From: Adenophora triphylla var. japonica
Taxonomy: Eukaryota > Streptophyta > Magnoliopsida > Asterales > Campanulaceae
NCBI GenBank assembly: GCA_022495995.1
Contig: JAFEMH010000751.1
Coordinates: 496,001 to 560,000 of the forward strand
Direction: 5' to 3'
DNA: 64,000 bases
The notes beneath the pieces are model-generated. The model saw nothing but the letters and a program-made list of their open reading frames with translations. It made no database searches and had not been told where the DNA came from. Made by a program: the position numbers and the translations under genes. Below, one piece after another: positions 1 to 11,577 of this stretch (positions within the stretch are counted from its first letter, which is position 1; each line of letters starts with the position of its first letter).

Positions 1-900
1 AATTGCAGATTCGTAACCGTAAAAGTAAAGAAAACAAAGAAACGTTGAAGATAGACGGTAAAAGCAGGTTAAATCACGGTTGGAAAAGGGTTTTTCTCAG
101 AATAGGTTCGACGGAGTGCAAGAGAGATTTGAAAGGTTTGTGTAACTGGAAAGGTGTAAATGAGAGGATGGGGGCTAACCTTAAACTAGGAAGACGAAAG
201 GGTGTTGGGGAGTTGTTCTAAAATAACAAATGATGTTCGAATTTTGAAATTCCCCCCATTATTAAGGGTAATTTATTAGGAAGCATGGATGCCTAGACAG
301 AGTACAGCGCTGCCAAACCGTCCTGACCCATCAACCATGAGATGACACGTGGCCCCTTAGGTGTTAAGTGTTGTCCCTATCTTGCCAATCAGAGGATGAG
401 AGAGAGAATTTTGAGCGACATCTGGAATTTCTCGCCTAGACCATGAATAGTCCAGGTCTCGAACTTGGGTGCTACTGATGTGATTATGAAAAATTGATTT
501 GGGTCTGAACAGTAAATTAGGCCCAATATGGGGAAATGGGCCAAATATGTTTAGTATGTGTATTAAAGTAGGCCCAGAGTGATGAGGCGACATGTGTGAT
601 AAGGTGACATACGTTGACCGGCGTGTGAGAGTGAGGCCAAGCGAGAAGTATACCTTGGTTAGTAATGGCTTACTATGATAGATGAGAAAAGTAAGAAATC
701 TTGTCTGCGAGAATGTCAGGGTTGGCGGCAATTTGAGGATTGCAGCCTCCCCTTCGATTGTTACCTGGCAGCTTATATGACTGGCAAATCTAAATGTAGT
801 TAGATTGTTACATATGGGCCCCACTATAGCCATCAAATCTGGAGTGATTTGACAGGGTGAACTGTGCTTTTCCACTAACTTTGGGTGTGGTTGGCACCCT
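1..900. other. Left flank, no gene recognised
   Basis: There is no convincing coding region here. Open frames on both strands are short and have no recognisable motif or plant codon pattern. The stretch has the base mix of decayed LTR-type repeat DNA and leads into a promoter-like segment at 901-1002. I could not assign it to a family. Confidence 0.4.
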
Positions 901-1002
901 TTGTTGATGATTGACAAGTGTCCCACCATGTGCAAGGCACATGGTGCATGGGAGTATAAAAGAAAACCCTAAAAGCATTATTATGTAAGTTCTTCATACA
1001 TT
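901..1002 (+). repeat. Promoter-like dispersed repeat, copy 1
   Basis: This 102-bp segment recurs almost unchanged at 2697-2798. It contains a small inverted repeat around GTGCAAGGCAC and a TATA-like AGTATAAAAG followed by ACCCTAAAAGC. That arrangement resembles the U3/R part of a plant LTR, but no partner LTR boundary, PBS or target duplication could be defined, so the family is unknown. Confidence 0.5.
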
Positions 1003-1718
1003 GATAGGACGGATTTATACTATATATTTCCTATGTTTCCATCCCTATAATTCTTTATTTTCATGTATTTAGTATAGGTTGGATGTAATTTGAGTGAAAT
1101 ATGCATTGAGAAGATGTAGTGAGATTTTATTGTAATCCGAGGGTATTTGAGTGTTTTATTTCATATTCGGATGTAATACTCTCGAGGAGTCAAAGTCAAG
1201 ATCTTGAAGCGGAAGACTGTTTTGCAAATCTGTGAAGTTTCAGGGACCAAACTGCAGATTGAGAAAGTTTAGTGACCAGAATGAAAGTATGGAAAGCTGG
1301 GTGACCAAAGTAAAAGGAAGGAGATTAGGAAACTGATTGACGCGTGCACGTAGGTGTTGACCAGGCATGAATTGACTGGCAGTAAAGGCTTTTTGTTTTA
1401 ATTATGTTTTTCCTTTTTCCTTTATTATTTATATTTAGGTTTATTGGAACGAGTAGTATATATAATCCTTTTAACAATAATTTTAGGTTTCGACTTTTAT
1501 TTATTTTTCCTAGAGAGTTCATTGCTTTTTATGGAGAACTAAATACTCTTGCTTTGGATTCGATTATTGGAACCGTCTTGAAATTCAATTGAGATTAATT
1601 TCTTTTCATATCTTTTGTCCTATTCATATTTTCTTCTGTGTTTATTGATTGGATTGATTTCTAGGGCTTTTCAATCAGGCCAATTGTTGAATCTTGGTTA
1701 TCAATTCATTGCTAGAAT
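1003..1718. other. Intergenic, no gene recognised
   Basis: AT-rich sequence between the two copies of the promoter-like repeat. The only open frames are about 60 codons long and rich in Phe, Ile and Asn, as expected from base composition. Nothing else is recognisable. Confidence 0.4.
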
Positions 1719-2233
1719 CCCCTAAGATTGTGTCAATTTAGGGTTTCAAAAGTAGCAACTTTATGGTTTATGTATGTGTCATGGTAAATTTTGAAGAAGA
1801 AGAAAATAGACAAGTATCTAATTGAAACAACATTAGAACGTGTTCTCAATCTTAATCTCTTAAATCGGAATCAATCGATATTGTGAATCTAGGCTGTGTC
1901 AGTTAGGTTTAGGTATTGATTAGGGTTATTAGTGAGTGTGTCACTGCTATTAGCTACTATCAAAGAAAGAGATATAGATTGAAATATATCTCGTGATCGA
2001 GTGAATAGGGTAAAAGTGAAAAGAGTTAACCGATGATATTTGAATGATAGACGGGGAAAATAATTGATCCAAAGTGCTTTTCTTTAATTGTTTACAACTT
2101 AGTTTTTATTCCCGTCTTAGGAATTAATCAAAATAAATCTTAGACCCCCAATCTTGTCAAGTGACAATTGTGAAAATAAATAACCGTTCTTCAGTGGATC
2201 GACCTTGGACTTGTCCTTGCTGCAGTTTTGTAT
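1719..2233 (+). repeat. Tandem duplication, unit A (515 bp)
   Basis: Starts at CCCCTAAGATTGTGTCAA and is followed directly by a second copy starting at 2234. The two agree over most of their length with scattered substitutions and a deletion near the end of unit B. The text contains GTGGATCGACCTTGGAC, a phrase resembling gypsy LTR or untranslated sequence, but no coding domain supports a family call. Confidence 0.7.
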
Positions 2234-2696
2234 CCCCTAAGATTGTGTCAACTTAGGGTTTCGCAAGTAGCAACTTTATGGTTTATGTATGTGTCATGGT
2301 AAATTGTGAAGAAGAAGAAAATAGACAAGTATCTAATTGAAATAGCATTAGAACGTGTTCTCGATCTTAATCTCTTAAATCGGAATCAATCGATATTGTG
2401 AATCTAGACTGTGTCAGTTAGGTTTAGGTATTGGTTAGGGTTATTAGTGAGTGTATCACTGCTATTAGCTAATATAAAAGAAAGAGATAGAGATTGAAAT
2501 ACATCTCGTGATCGAGTGAATAGGATAAAAGTGAAAAGAGTTAATCGATGATATTTGAATGATAGACGGGGAAAATAATTGATCCAAAGTGCTTTCCTTT
2601 AATTGTTTACAACTTAGTTTTTATTCCCGTCTTAGGAATTTAATAATAATCAAGGAGACCCCCAATCTTGTAAAGTGACAATTCCTTGCTACAATT
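2234..2696 (+). repeat. Tandem duplication, unit B (463 bp)
   Basis: Second copy of the unit at 1719-2233, shortened near its 3' end, where the stretch around GTGGATCGACC is missing. It abuts the second copy of the promoter-like segment (2697-2798), so the block reads promoter segment, spacer, A, B, promoter segment. Confidence 0.7.
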
Positions 2697-2798
2697 TTGT
2701 TGATGATTGACAAGTGTCCCACCATGTGCAAGGCACATGGTGCATGGAAGTATAAAAGAAAACCCTAAAAGCATTATTATGTAAGTTCTTCATACATT
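2697..2798 (+). repeat. Promoter-like dispersed repeat, copy 2
   Basis: Near-identical to 901-1002, including the TATA-like AGTATAAAAG. It is followed by a CT-rich leader (CTCTAAGCTTTCTCTCTCT) that is cut by the CACTA insertion at 2823 and resumes at 15737, so the original repeat continued into the sequence now beyond the transposon. Confidence 0.5.
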
Positions 2799-2822
2799 CT
2801 CTAAGCTTTCTCTCTCTAAAAA

Positions 2823-3045
2823 CACTACTACATTTTTGAGCTAATGTAACGAATCTAATGCAACGATCGAGCTAATGTAACGCATCTAATGCAACGATTT
2901 AAAAATAGCGTTGCATTATATTATCTATGCAACGATGATTTTAAGTTAATGCAACAGCTATGACCTCGGTGTTGCATTAGGATATTTGGCGTTACATTAG
3001 ATCTTTCTAATGCAACGACTTAGTTAGTAATGCAATGCCCGCTGT
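2823..3045 (+). repeat. CACTA left terminus and subterminal repeats
   Basis: At least eight copies of TAATGCAACG or its complement CGTTGCATTA, some with ATGTAACG variants, lie within about 220 bp of the left tip. Such subterminal motifs are the binding sites of the TnpA-type protein in known CACTA systems; here that role is inferred from position and repetition. Confidence 0.8.
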
Positions 3046-3279
3046 AAAGCCAAATGAATTACGCGGGCTTTAATTTTCCCCAAATTAATATTTCCCTCGT
3101 TTTTTAATGGGAAAAATTGAAGGACCACAAAACTCTCTTTCTCTCTCCAGGTCCACAAAACTCGCTTTCTCTCTCACCAGTCTCCTCCCAAATTACTCGA
3201 ACCATACCTCGAGCTCGATCCATATCTCTCAATCATCTTCAATTCGCTTTCTCTCTCAAGATCTTCAAACAAATCTCTA

Positions 3280-3387
3280 ATGGAGTCCAGATCCACTACC
3301 AGTACCACCACTACTACTACCACCACTACTACCACTACCACCACCACTACCACTACCACTACTACCACCACTACCACCACTACCACC
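3280..3387 (+). repeat. Trinucleotide (ACC/ACT) tract encoding poly-threonine, left part
   Basis: After a CT-rich leader, an ATG at 3280 opens a frame reading M-E-S-R-S-T-T-S and then nearly all Thr codons (ACC, ACT). The run is broken at 3387 by Copia-1. Removing the insertion and one copy of its CCACC duplication keeps the same frame into the right part at 11578, which ends at a stop at 11934. The unbroken frame would be about 154 codons. The opposite strand is equally open (poly-Val), as expected of a simple repeat, so a real protein is doubtful. Confidence 0.6.
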
Positions 3388-4748
3388 TGTTGGATTTTAC
3401 GGGTCCATGCGTAGCGGAATTAAGCATTAAAAACATAAAACCCAAGAAGCCCTAGGATCCGTTCTATACAATTAATTTGAATATCAATGAAATAGAATTA
3501 AACCAACCTTGAAACGCTTTCCGGTCTTGAGCTATCGAACGATTTGATTATGTGATATTGAATCACAAACTTCGTTCTTCAACTTGCTTGAACTCTAGGT
3601 CTTGATCGATGAACGAGCGAAGACCCTCTTTTGGTATCCACACCTTCGAATGAATCCAAGAACAATTTCTTGTCGATTGCTAGATCTAAACCTTGAAGAA
3701 TATTGAGAGAATTTGATTGTGAATTTTGCTTTAAAATTTCGGCTAGACTTTTAGGTCTGACAGAACCCCTGTATTTATACTACAAATAGTGTAAATACCT
3801 CTTCTAATCAAATTAGGAGAGGCAGTGCAGTCAAAACGCGTATTGGCCTATCATTTCGCGCGGTATATCAAGCCATTGGCTTGATATGTCGCGTGACATA
3901 AGTAGCCAGTTTCTGTGTCTCTCAATCATTCTTCCTCCGGTTTAACCAATTCATTCTAGTTGTGTGTGACCCAATAGGATTACATCATGTTGGCAATGAG
4001 ATCGATCATATCGAACCTCATAAGACATAAGCGGACTCTAGCAAGCCATTATGTCAACCCAAATGATGCAACGTAAGAGTTCACGTTTCCAACGGTGTAC
4101 TTCCATTTATCCCTTTTGTCTCACGATGTTATATTGAACACAAGTCATGGTCCTTGTCGACTTGTTATTGTTCAATGCTTTCTCGATTCTTGAGTATAAT
4201 GATAATTCCAATCATATTGGGGTACGGCCATACACTTTCATCATTATCATTCATCGAGGGGCCCAAGCATAACATCTCTCTTCCGAGGGACACACTCCTT
4301 CTTGACTAATCATCCTTCCCATCATGAATCCGATCATGCCAATGATAGTCTTTATAGATATCGTGTTAAGATATCGTTTGACTAAAATCAAACATGGCTT
4401 TCATCATATGTAAGATTATGATAGTCTCAGGTCTAGGAAATAAATGAAGTAACCGTATGAGATTTAAGTATGACATTTGACCATTACATAAATCTCATGC
4501 GGGTCATGTCCAGTCACTTGTTCTCTAACAAGTACCCATAATTTCAATGTGCATCTCTTATGCATATAATCATCACATGATTATCCATTGACAATTATAC
4601 TAATCTATTCTCTTAATAATTAGGGACAGTGATTATTATAAACAAATATACAAAACATATAATAATCAAATAATAAACATCTCATATAATAATAAATAAT
4701 GTCAACACATAAGTCTATCAATCATAGGCCTAGGGCATAACACCAACA
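3388..4748 (-). repeat. Copia-1 3' LTR (left in window)
   Basis: 1361 bp, starting TGTTGGATTTTACGGG and ending ATAACACCAACA on the plus strand. The promoter, read on the minus strand, has a TATA box (AGTATAAATACA, about 3773-3784). Two CGCG modules lie upstream of it at 3850-3871 and 3885-3909. The partner LTR differs by scattered substitutions and small indels. Confidence 0.95.
3850..3909 (-). promoter_or_regulatory. CGCG palindromic modules in Copia-1 3' LTR
   Basis: Two successive copies: a degenerate TTTCGCGCGGTATATCA and the near-palindrome TATGTCGCGTGACATA (3885-3900), followed by AGTAGCCAG. They lie about 65-125 bp upstream of the LTR TATA box on the minus strand. The regulatory role is inferred from recurrence in other element families in the window. 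Confidence 0.5.
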
Positions 4749-4762
4749 GACTCCCACTTGCA
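4749..4762 (-). other. Copia-1 polypurine tract
   Basis: Next to the 3' LTR, the minus strand reads CAAGTGGGAGTC immediately before TGTTGGTG. This is the plus-strand priming site of a copia element. Confidence 0.75.
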
Positions 4763-6663
4763 CTAGGCCCAATCTACCATGTATCGAATACCCATGGACC
4801 TAACATGACCATCATGTTTAGCTTGTGAGAGAGCCTTAGTTAGTGGGTCCGCCACGTTGTCATCAGTGTCTACTCTGCATATCTTAACGTCTTCCCTTTC
4901 ACATATCTCACGGATAATGTGGAAACGTCGAAGTATGTGTTTGGATCTCTGGTGTGATCTTGGTTCCTTTGCTTGTGCAATGGCACCATTGTTATCACAG
5001 TAAAGTTCAATAGGATCTCCTGATGCTTGGAACGACTTCCAAATCACTAATGAACTTCTTGATCCAAAGCGCTTCCTTAGCTGCATCGGATGCCGCTATG
5101 TACTCAGCTTCGGTTGTAGAATCAGCGACGGTACTTTGCTTGGAACTTTTCCAACTCCCAGTGCCTCCATTAAGCATAAACAAAAATCCAGACTGCGATC
5201 TGAAATCATCTTTGTCAGTTTGGAAGCTAGCATTTGTGTAGCCTTTGACTATAAGATCTTCTTCCATTCCTCCAAAGACCAAGAATGCATCCTTAGTTCT
5301 TCGTAAGTACTTGAGGATATTCTTGACGGCTATCCAATGTGGTTCACCGGGATCCGATTGGTACCTACTCGTCATGCTTAGAGCACACGAGACATCGGGT
5401 CTAGTACATAACATAGCATACATGATAGACCCAATTGCCGAAGCATATGGAATACCATTCATTCTCTTTCGCTCATCATTAGTCTTTGGACATTGATTCT
5501 TGCTAAGAGATATACCATGCAACATTGGCAAATTCCCTCTTTTAGAATTTTCCATTTGGAATCTTCTAAGGACTTTGTCAATGTAAGTACTTTGACTTAA
5601 ACCAATCATCCTCTTGGATCTATCTCTATAGATCTTGATACCAAGGATATATGCGGCTTCGCCCATATCTTTCATTGAAAAGCACTTTCCTAACCAAGAC
5701 TTGATGGTCTGTAGTGCAGGATGTCATTTCCAATGAGTAAGATATCGTCGACATACAACACTAAAAATAGTGCTACGCTCCCACTAATTTTCTTGTATAC
5801 ACAAGGTTCATCTTCGTTCTTGATAAAGCCAAACTCCTTGATTGCTTCATCAAAACGTAGATTCCAACTCCTTGAAGCTTGCTTCAATCCATAAATGGAT
5901 TTCGCAACTTACACACCTTGTTAGAATTTTACGGGCGACAAAACCTTCGGGTTGTATCATGTATACATCCTCAAGTAACTTCCCATTAAGGAAAGCTGTT
6001 TTGACATCCATTTGCCATATCTCATAGTCATAATATGCGGCTATGGCAAGTAAAATTCTAATAGACTTAAGCATAGCTACGGCGAAAAGGTTTCATCATA
6101 GTCTATGCCATGAATCGCCTATATCCCTTAGCTACTAGCCTAGCCTTATAGGTGTGCACCTTCCCATCCATGTCGGTCTTCTTCTTGAAAACCCATTTGC
6201 ACCCTATGGTTTTTACACCTTCGGGTGGATCAATCAAGTTCCAAACTTGATTATCGGCCATGGATTGTAATTCGGACTTCATGGCTTCTTGCCATTTTTC
6301 CGAATCCGGAGCGGACATCGCTTCTTGATAGCAAGTGGGTTCATCATTTTCGATTAACTCCACTTCATCACTTTCCGTAACAAGAAATCCATATCTCTCG
6401 GGTTCGGATCGTGATCTACCACTTCGGCGAGGAACTTGTGCATCTTGAACCGGTTCCACAACGGTTTGTGAACTTGGTTCAGTTTCTACCATTGGTTCAA
6501 TGTTGTTTTCGGGTTCTCGAACTTCTTCGAGATCTATTTTACTCCCACTGGTTCCTTTGCGAAGAAACTCCTTTTCTAAGAAAGTACCATTTCGAGCAAC
6601 AAACACTTTGTTCTTGTTTCGGTTGTAGAAATAGTATCCTTTGGTTTCCTTAGGATATCCCAC
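4763..6663 (-). pseudogene. Copia-1 pol: reverse transcriptase and RNase H remnant
   Basis: The minus strand contains the copia reverse transcriptase start (GCKWVFKKK, KARLVAKGY), then AFLNGKLLEDVYM, and the catalytic YVDD box near 5738-5760. RNase H follows, with [19 protein letters not shown] and a C-terminal part YCDNNGAIAQAKEP ... VADPLTKALSQ. These parts lie in at least five different frames (breaks near 6103, 6070-5890, 5690 and 5080), so no functional enzyme can be made. Family order and motifs make the identity secure. The C-terminus stops just before the polypurine tract, as usual for copia. Confidence 0.92.
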
Positions 6664-6688
6664 AAAAACACATTTATCGATTTAGGTG

Positions 6689-7890
6689 CTAGCTTGTCGA
6701 AGTTAACTTCTTGACATATGCATCACAACCCCAAATCTTCATGAAAGACAAACTAGGTTTTCTTCCATGCCACATCTCATATGGGGTCTTTTGAACCGAT
6801 TTGGTAGGAACTCTGTTTATAGTGAAAGCAGCAGTTTCTAGTGCATGTCCCCAAAAGGATAAAGGAAGCTCAACTTGACTCATCATAGAACGAACCATGT
6901 CTAACAAAGTTCTATTCCTCCTTTCGAGACACACCATTCCATTGTGGTGTTCCGGTGGAGAGAGTTCAGAAATGATTCCACAACTCTTAAGATGATTGTC
7001 AAATTCTTGGCTCAAATATTCACCACCTCGATCGGATCGAAGTACCTTAATAGTTTTGCCAAGTTGATTTTGCACCTCATTTTGAAATATTCGAAATATC
7101 TCAAACGATTCACTCTTATGTTTCATTAGATAAACATATCCAAATCTACTATAATCATCGGTGAATGTTATGAAGTACCGAAATCCTCCCTAGCATCGCT
7201 ACTCATAGGCCCACATACATCGGTATGTATGAGTCCTAATAAGTCGCCCGCCCTTTCACCGGTTTTGGTAAATGGGTCCTTGGTCATCTTGCCAAGTAAA
7301 CAAGATTCGCATGTCTCATATGATTCATAATCATGTGAGTCCAAAAATCCATCTTTGTGGAGTTTAGAAATGCGTTTCTCGTTTATATGGCCAAGACGAC
7401 AATGCCATAAGTAAGTGTGGTTTACATCATTGGGTTTAGATTTCTTGTTAATGTTATAGACATCATTATCGCGATTTTCAACATCAAGAATATAAAGGCC
7501 ATTGAATGAAACAATGATACAATAATGCATATCACTCTTGTAAATAGAAAATTTCTTATCACATATAAGAAAATTAAAACCTTCATTATCCAAACATGAA
7601 ATCGAAATAATATTCCTACTTAAAGCTGGAACGTAATAACAATTGTTCAAAACAAGTATTAGTCCACTAGGTAAAGTAACTTCATAAGTTCCTACGGCTA
7701 ATGCAGCAACTCTTGCTCCATTCCCCACACGTAGGTCCACTTCACCTTCCTTAAGCATCCTTCGTTCTTTAGACCTGCACATTTAAACAAATGTGAGTTC
7801 CACATCCGGTATCCAATACCCAAGAACTAGAAGTAGATAGGAATATATCTATAACAAAGATACCTGAAGTTGAAGCAACTCCTTTGCTCT
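6689..7890 (-). pseudogene. Copia-1 pol: zinc knuckle end, protease and integrase remnant
   Basis: Read on the minus strand, the order is: a protease with WVLDTGCGTHIC (near 7840-7800), the pre-integrase domain LWHCRLGHINEKRISKL with CESCLLGKM (about 7410-7280), and an integrase core with RSDRGGEYLS and the ERRNRTLLDM segment carrying the catalytic Glu. Frameshifts occur near 7785 and between 7168 and 7126. The sequence next to the catalytic Glu is altered (PEHHNGMVCLERRN, where the family has a PQWNG-type motif), so this copy has also decayed at the residue level. Confidence 0.92.
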
Positions 7891-7893
7891 TCT

Positions 7894-8721
7894 TCAGTGC
7901 TTCCTTGTATTTTGCGCAATTTCTCCTCCAATGTCCAATCTCATTGCAATGGAAGCAGCTTGCGTCCTCTTGGGACTTAGGCTTAGCCTCTTTAGGCTTG
8001 GAGGCCTCTTTGGGCTTGGCAACCTTTGCCTTAGGATTAGCAACCTTTGCTTTTCCTTTACCCTTGAACCCTTTCCCTTATTAACCATTAGCACTTGATC
8101 GGTCTTCTTCTCGACAATACCGGTTTCCGCAGTAGTCAACATTTGAACTAACTCGGAAAGGTTTCTATTCATTCCACCCATGTTATAGTGCATTATGAAA
8201 TGACTAAAACTTTTAGGTAATGAATTCAATATTATGTCGGTAGCCAACTCTTGGCTAATTGGAAAACCGAGCCTTTCAAGATGCTCAATGTGGCCCTTTA
8301 ACTTGAGAGCATGGGGACCAACAGCTTGTCCTTCACTCATCTTGCATGAGGTCAAGGATGCAACCGTGTTGTACCTTTCTTGCCTAGCTTGAATTTGGAA
8401 CATTTCCATCAGCCGATTGTTTAAGTCGACTGTCCCCAAGTGCTCAAGATTCTTCTGAAGACTCTTGCACATGGCGGAGAGCATAAGGCAACCAACATCT
8501 GTAGAGTCACGCTTGTGCTTCAGATATTGTTCCCTTATTGCCCTAGTAGCATTGGCAGCAGGTTCGGGTGGAATAGGTTCAGTGAGAACGTACAGTTTCT
8601 CCTCTTGTTTGAGAACAATTCTCAAACTACGGATCCAATCCATATAGTTTGTACCATTCTCTTCCAACTTTTCCTTCTCAAGGACAGATCGCAGTGAAAA
8701 GTGATTATTGTTTGATGCCAT
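7894..8721 (-). pseudogene. Copia-1 gag
   Basis: The minus-strand frame starts M-A-S-N-N-N-H-F-S-L-R-S-V-L-E-K, then WIRSLRIVLKQEEKLYVL, the conserved start of plant copia gag of the UBN2 type. A Lys/Pro-rich tail leads to a CCHC zinc knuckle, CFHCNEIGHWRRNC, around 7955-7910, but it lies one frame off from the rest of gag owing to a shift near 8070. The protein would form the virus-like particle and bind RNA. The start codon is supported by the matching start of Copia-2 gag at 28860. Confidence 0.9.
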
Positions 8722-10200
8722 TTATTCTACAAAAAGATATACATAAAATATGAACACATATAAGTAAACATATCATATGAGAAGTATAGTGCATTTAAAT
8801 AAATGCTCCCACTAAATTATACACCTTCAAATGCAAATAAGCATAATATACATTTAATGGGCTAAGATCCAACTTTAATTCAATTTCAAGTTTGCTATGG
8901 CAAACCGCTCAAAATTAAATTAATTAGGTAGAAAACATCAATCATATCACATATATGACTCTTAGATCTTTTATGAGATCAATTCAAGACATCATATGTC
9001 TAGGCATATTTTAATCTCATCTTATGCCTTGGGTCCAAAACCATTTTGATAACCCAATTAAGTTCATTCACTTTAAAACGTATAGGAACCACCATTTCCT
9101 CATCTTGCTCGCATTCGAATAGAATCAAAGCACCTTGCTATGGCAAGCCCACCCAAAACTATCCGAATGGTCTCAAGTGTTTTTAATCATGAATTGGCAT
9201 AAAGAACTTAAAAGTTAAATGAAGGTTCTTTAAAGGTAGATCATAAGCATATCAGAAAGATAGTCAAAATCATGCACCAGGTAAGTTCCCAGGAAGATAG
9301 GTGAGCCGCTAGGACTTCTTAAGTACCAACTCTTCCTTAGACAGAACTCTCCTAGACATGCATAATTAGAAATCAACTCTGATTAGGCAACATAATCCTT
9401 ACCTTTTTATAAACAATCAGTTTCCTTTTAAATTTCGCGTATTTATGACTTGTTTCCATAAACAATCATAAGATCCAAAATTTACAATGTCTAAATCTAA
9501 ACATATTAGGAAACTAAATATCATGTTTCAACTAAACATCTATTTTAATAATTCTTAACAATTAAGAACAAATAATTCATGCATCGCAACAATTAATAAA
9601 ACACATTTAAATTAATTAAGCATGCATAAACAATGAATCAATCTAGCATGGACTTATAAACTCAATTTTATAACATCCAGTTTTCATACACATTGCAATA
9701 ATTATTAAAATCATATTTTAATCAATTAATCATGTATATCAATGAATCAATCTATCGCGGACTTATAAACTCAATTTTATAACATCCAGATTTTTCATAT
9801 TAACATATCAGATTGTAAACACAATCATAGAATAGCAGAAAATTTGAACAAACAGATTCTGCCCAGTTTTGGCTTGTTATGTCGCGTGACAACATCAGCC
9901 ATAGGCTTAATATGTCGCGCGACCTAACATGCCAGTTAACCTGAATTCCACATGGCTCGATATGTCGCACGACATAGGCAGCCAGGTTACAGATTTCCAG
10001 ATTCGAACCAATACAGATTACAGCCAATTAAATCACATAAAACAGCCTTTTTACAGATTTAATTCAACATAAATTGAAAACGATTTTCACATTGTTTCAC
10101 ATAAACAATTAAAATTCTATCACATACAAAACATGCAATAAGCATATAAACAATTTATATCTTAAACCTAGCATGTTAATTCAAACTTAATCATACGAAC
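8722..10200 (-). other. Copia-1 leader between PBS and gag
   Basis: About 1.5 kb of AT-rich untranslated leader with no credible coding region. Part of it (around 8800-9260) is similar in wording to the Copia-2 leader (about 28400-28850), for example an AAGCATAATATAC-like phrase and repeated GACTCTTAGATC. It carries a cluster of three CGCG modules at 9878-9985. Confidence 0.7.
9878..9985 (-). promoter_or_regulatory. Cluster of three CGCG modules in Copia-1 leader
   Basis: Three copies, about 33 and 50 bp apart: TATGTCGCGTGACA + N + CAGCC (9878-9900), TATGTCGCGCGACC + N + GCCAG (9911-9935), and TATGTCGCACGACATA + N + GCCAG (9961-9984). Each has the same 3' flank ending in GCC. They lie inside the transcribed leader, unlike the LTR copies, which lie upstream of TATA. 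Confidence 0.5.
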
Positions 10201-10216
10201 GGGGCTCTGATACCAC
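10201..10216 (-). other. Copia-1 primer binding site (initiator tRNA-Met)
   Basis: The minus strand next to the 5' LTR reads GTGGTATCAGAGCCCC. TGGTATCAGAGC is the usual complement of the 3' end of plant initiator tRNA-Met used by copia elements. Confidence 0.9.
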
Positions 10217-11572
10217 TGTTGGGTTTTACGGGTCCATGCGCAGCGGAATTAAGCATTAAAAACATAAAACCCAAGAAGCCCTAGGATCCGTTCTATACAA
10301 TTAATTTGAATATCAATGAAATAGAATTAAACCAACCTTGAAACGCTTTCCGGTCTTGAGCTATCGAACGATTTGATTATGTGATATTGAATCACAAACT
10401 TCGTTCTTCAACTTGCTTGAACTCTAGGTCTTGATCGATGAACGAGCGAAGACCCTCTTTTGGTATCCACACCTTCGAATGAATCCAAGAACAATTTCTT
10501 GTCGATTACTAGATCTAAACCTTGAAGAATATTGAGAGAATTTGATTGTGAATTTTGCTTTAAAATTTCGGCTAGACTTTTAGGTCTGACAGAACCCCTG
10601 TATTTATACTACAAATAGTGTAAATACCTCTTCTAATCAAATTAGGAGAGACAGGCTGTCAAAACGCGTATTGGCCTATTATGTCGCGCGGTATATCAAG
10701 CCATTGGCTTGATATGTCGCGTGACATAAGTAGCCGGTGTGTCTCTCAATCATTCTTCCTCCGGTTTAACCAATTCATTCTAGTTGTGTGTGACCCAATA
10801 GGATTACATCATGTTGGCAATGAGATCGATCATATCGAACCTCATAAGACATAAGCGGACTCTAGCAAGCCATTATGTCTACCCAAATGATGCAACGTAA
10901 GAGTTCACGTTTCCAACGGTGTACTTCCATTTATCCCTTTTGTCTCACGATGTTATATTGAACACAAGTCATGGTCCTTGTCGACTTGTTATTGTTCAAT
11001 GCTTTCTCGATTCTTGAGTATAATGATAATTCCAATCATATTGGGGTACGGCCATACACTTTCATCATTATCATTCATCGAGGGGCCCAAGCATAACATC
11101 TCTCTTCCGAGGGACACACTCCTTCTTGACTAATCATCCTTCCCATCATGAATCCGATCATGCCAATGATAGTCTTTATAGATATCGTGTTAAGATATCG
11201 TTTGACTAAAATCAAACATGGCTTTCATCATATGTAAGATTATGATAGTCTCAGGTCTAGGAAATAAATGAAGTAACCGTATGAGATTTAAGTATGACAT
11301 TTGACCATTACATAAATCTCATGCGGGTCATGTCCAGTCACTTGTTCTCTAACAAGTACCCATAATTTCAATGTGCATCTCTTATGCATATAATCATCAC
11401 ATGATTATCCATTGACAATTATACTAATCTATTCTCTTAATAATTAGGGACAGTGATTATTATAAACAAATATACAAAACATATAATAATCAAATAATAA
11501 ACATCTCATATAATAATAAATAATGTCAACACATAAGTCTATCAATCATAGGCCTAGGGCATAACACCAACA
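10217..11572 (-). repeat. Copia-1 5' LTR (right in window)
   Basis: 1356 bp, TGTTGGGTTTTACGGG...ATAACACCAACA, aligned end to end with 3388-4748. It drives transcription leftwards. Two CGCG modules (10680-10703 and 10713-10737) lie upstream of the TATA box. Confidence 0.95.
10680..10738 (-). promoter_or_regulatory. CGCG modules in Copia-1 5' LTR
   Basis: TATGTCGCGCGGTATATCA followed by AGCCA, then TATGTCGCGTGACATA followed by AGTAGCCGG. This copy of the first module is closer to the consensus than the one in the other LTR. Confidence 0.5.
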
Positions 11573-11577
11573 CCACC

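Larger units (their letters stand above)
3388..11572 (-). mobile_element. Copia-1: Ty1/copia LTR retrotransposon, minus strand
   Basis: Complete 8.2 kb element with two LTRs (3388-4748 and 10217-11572), TG...CA ends (TGTTGG...CCAACA), and an exact 5-bp duplication CCACC on both sides (3383-3387, 11573-11577). On the minus strand the order is LTR, PBS for initiator tRNA-Met, gag, protease, integrase, reverse transcriptase, RNase H, polypurine tract, LTR, which is the copia order. The polyprotein is broken by at least six frameshifts. The gag start is closely similar to that of Copia-2 at 28860, so both belong to one lineage. Confidence 0.95.

Noticed and set aside
3..221. 72-codon plus-strand frame at the left edge
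   Set aside because: No motif, no neighbouring exon, and composition typical of random AT-rich DNA.
3174..3386. Minus-strand poly-valine frame opposite the trinucleotide tract (also 11526-11918)
   Set aside because: It is the complement of an ACC/ACT simple repeat and has no start context or flanking coding signal.
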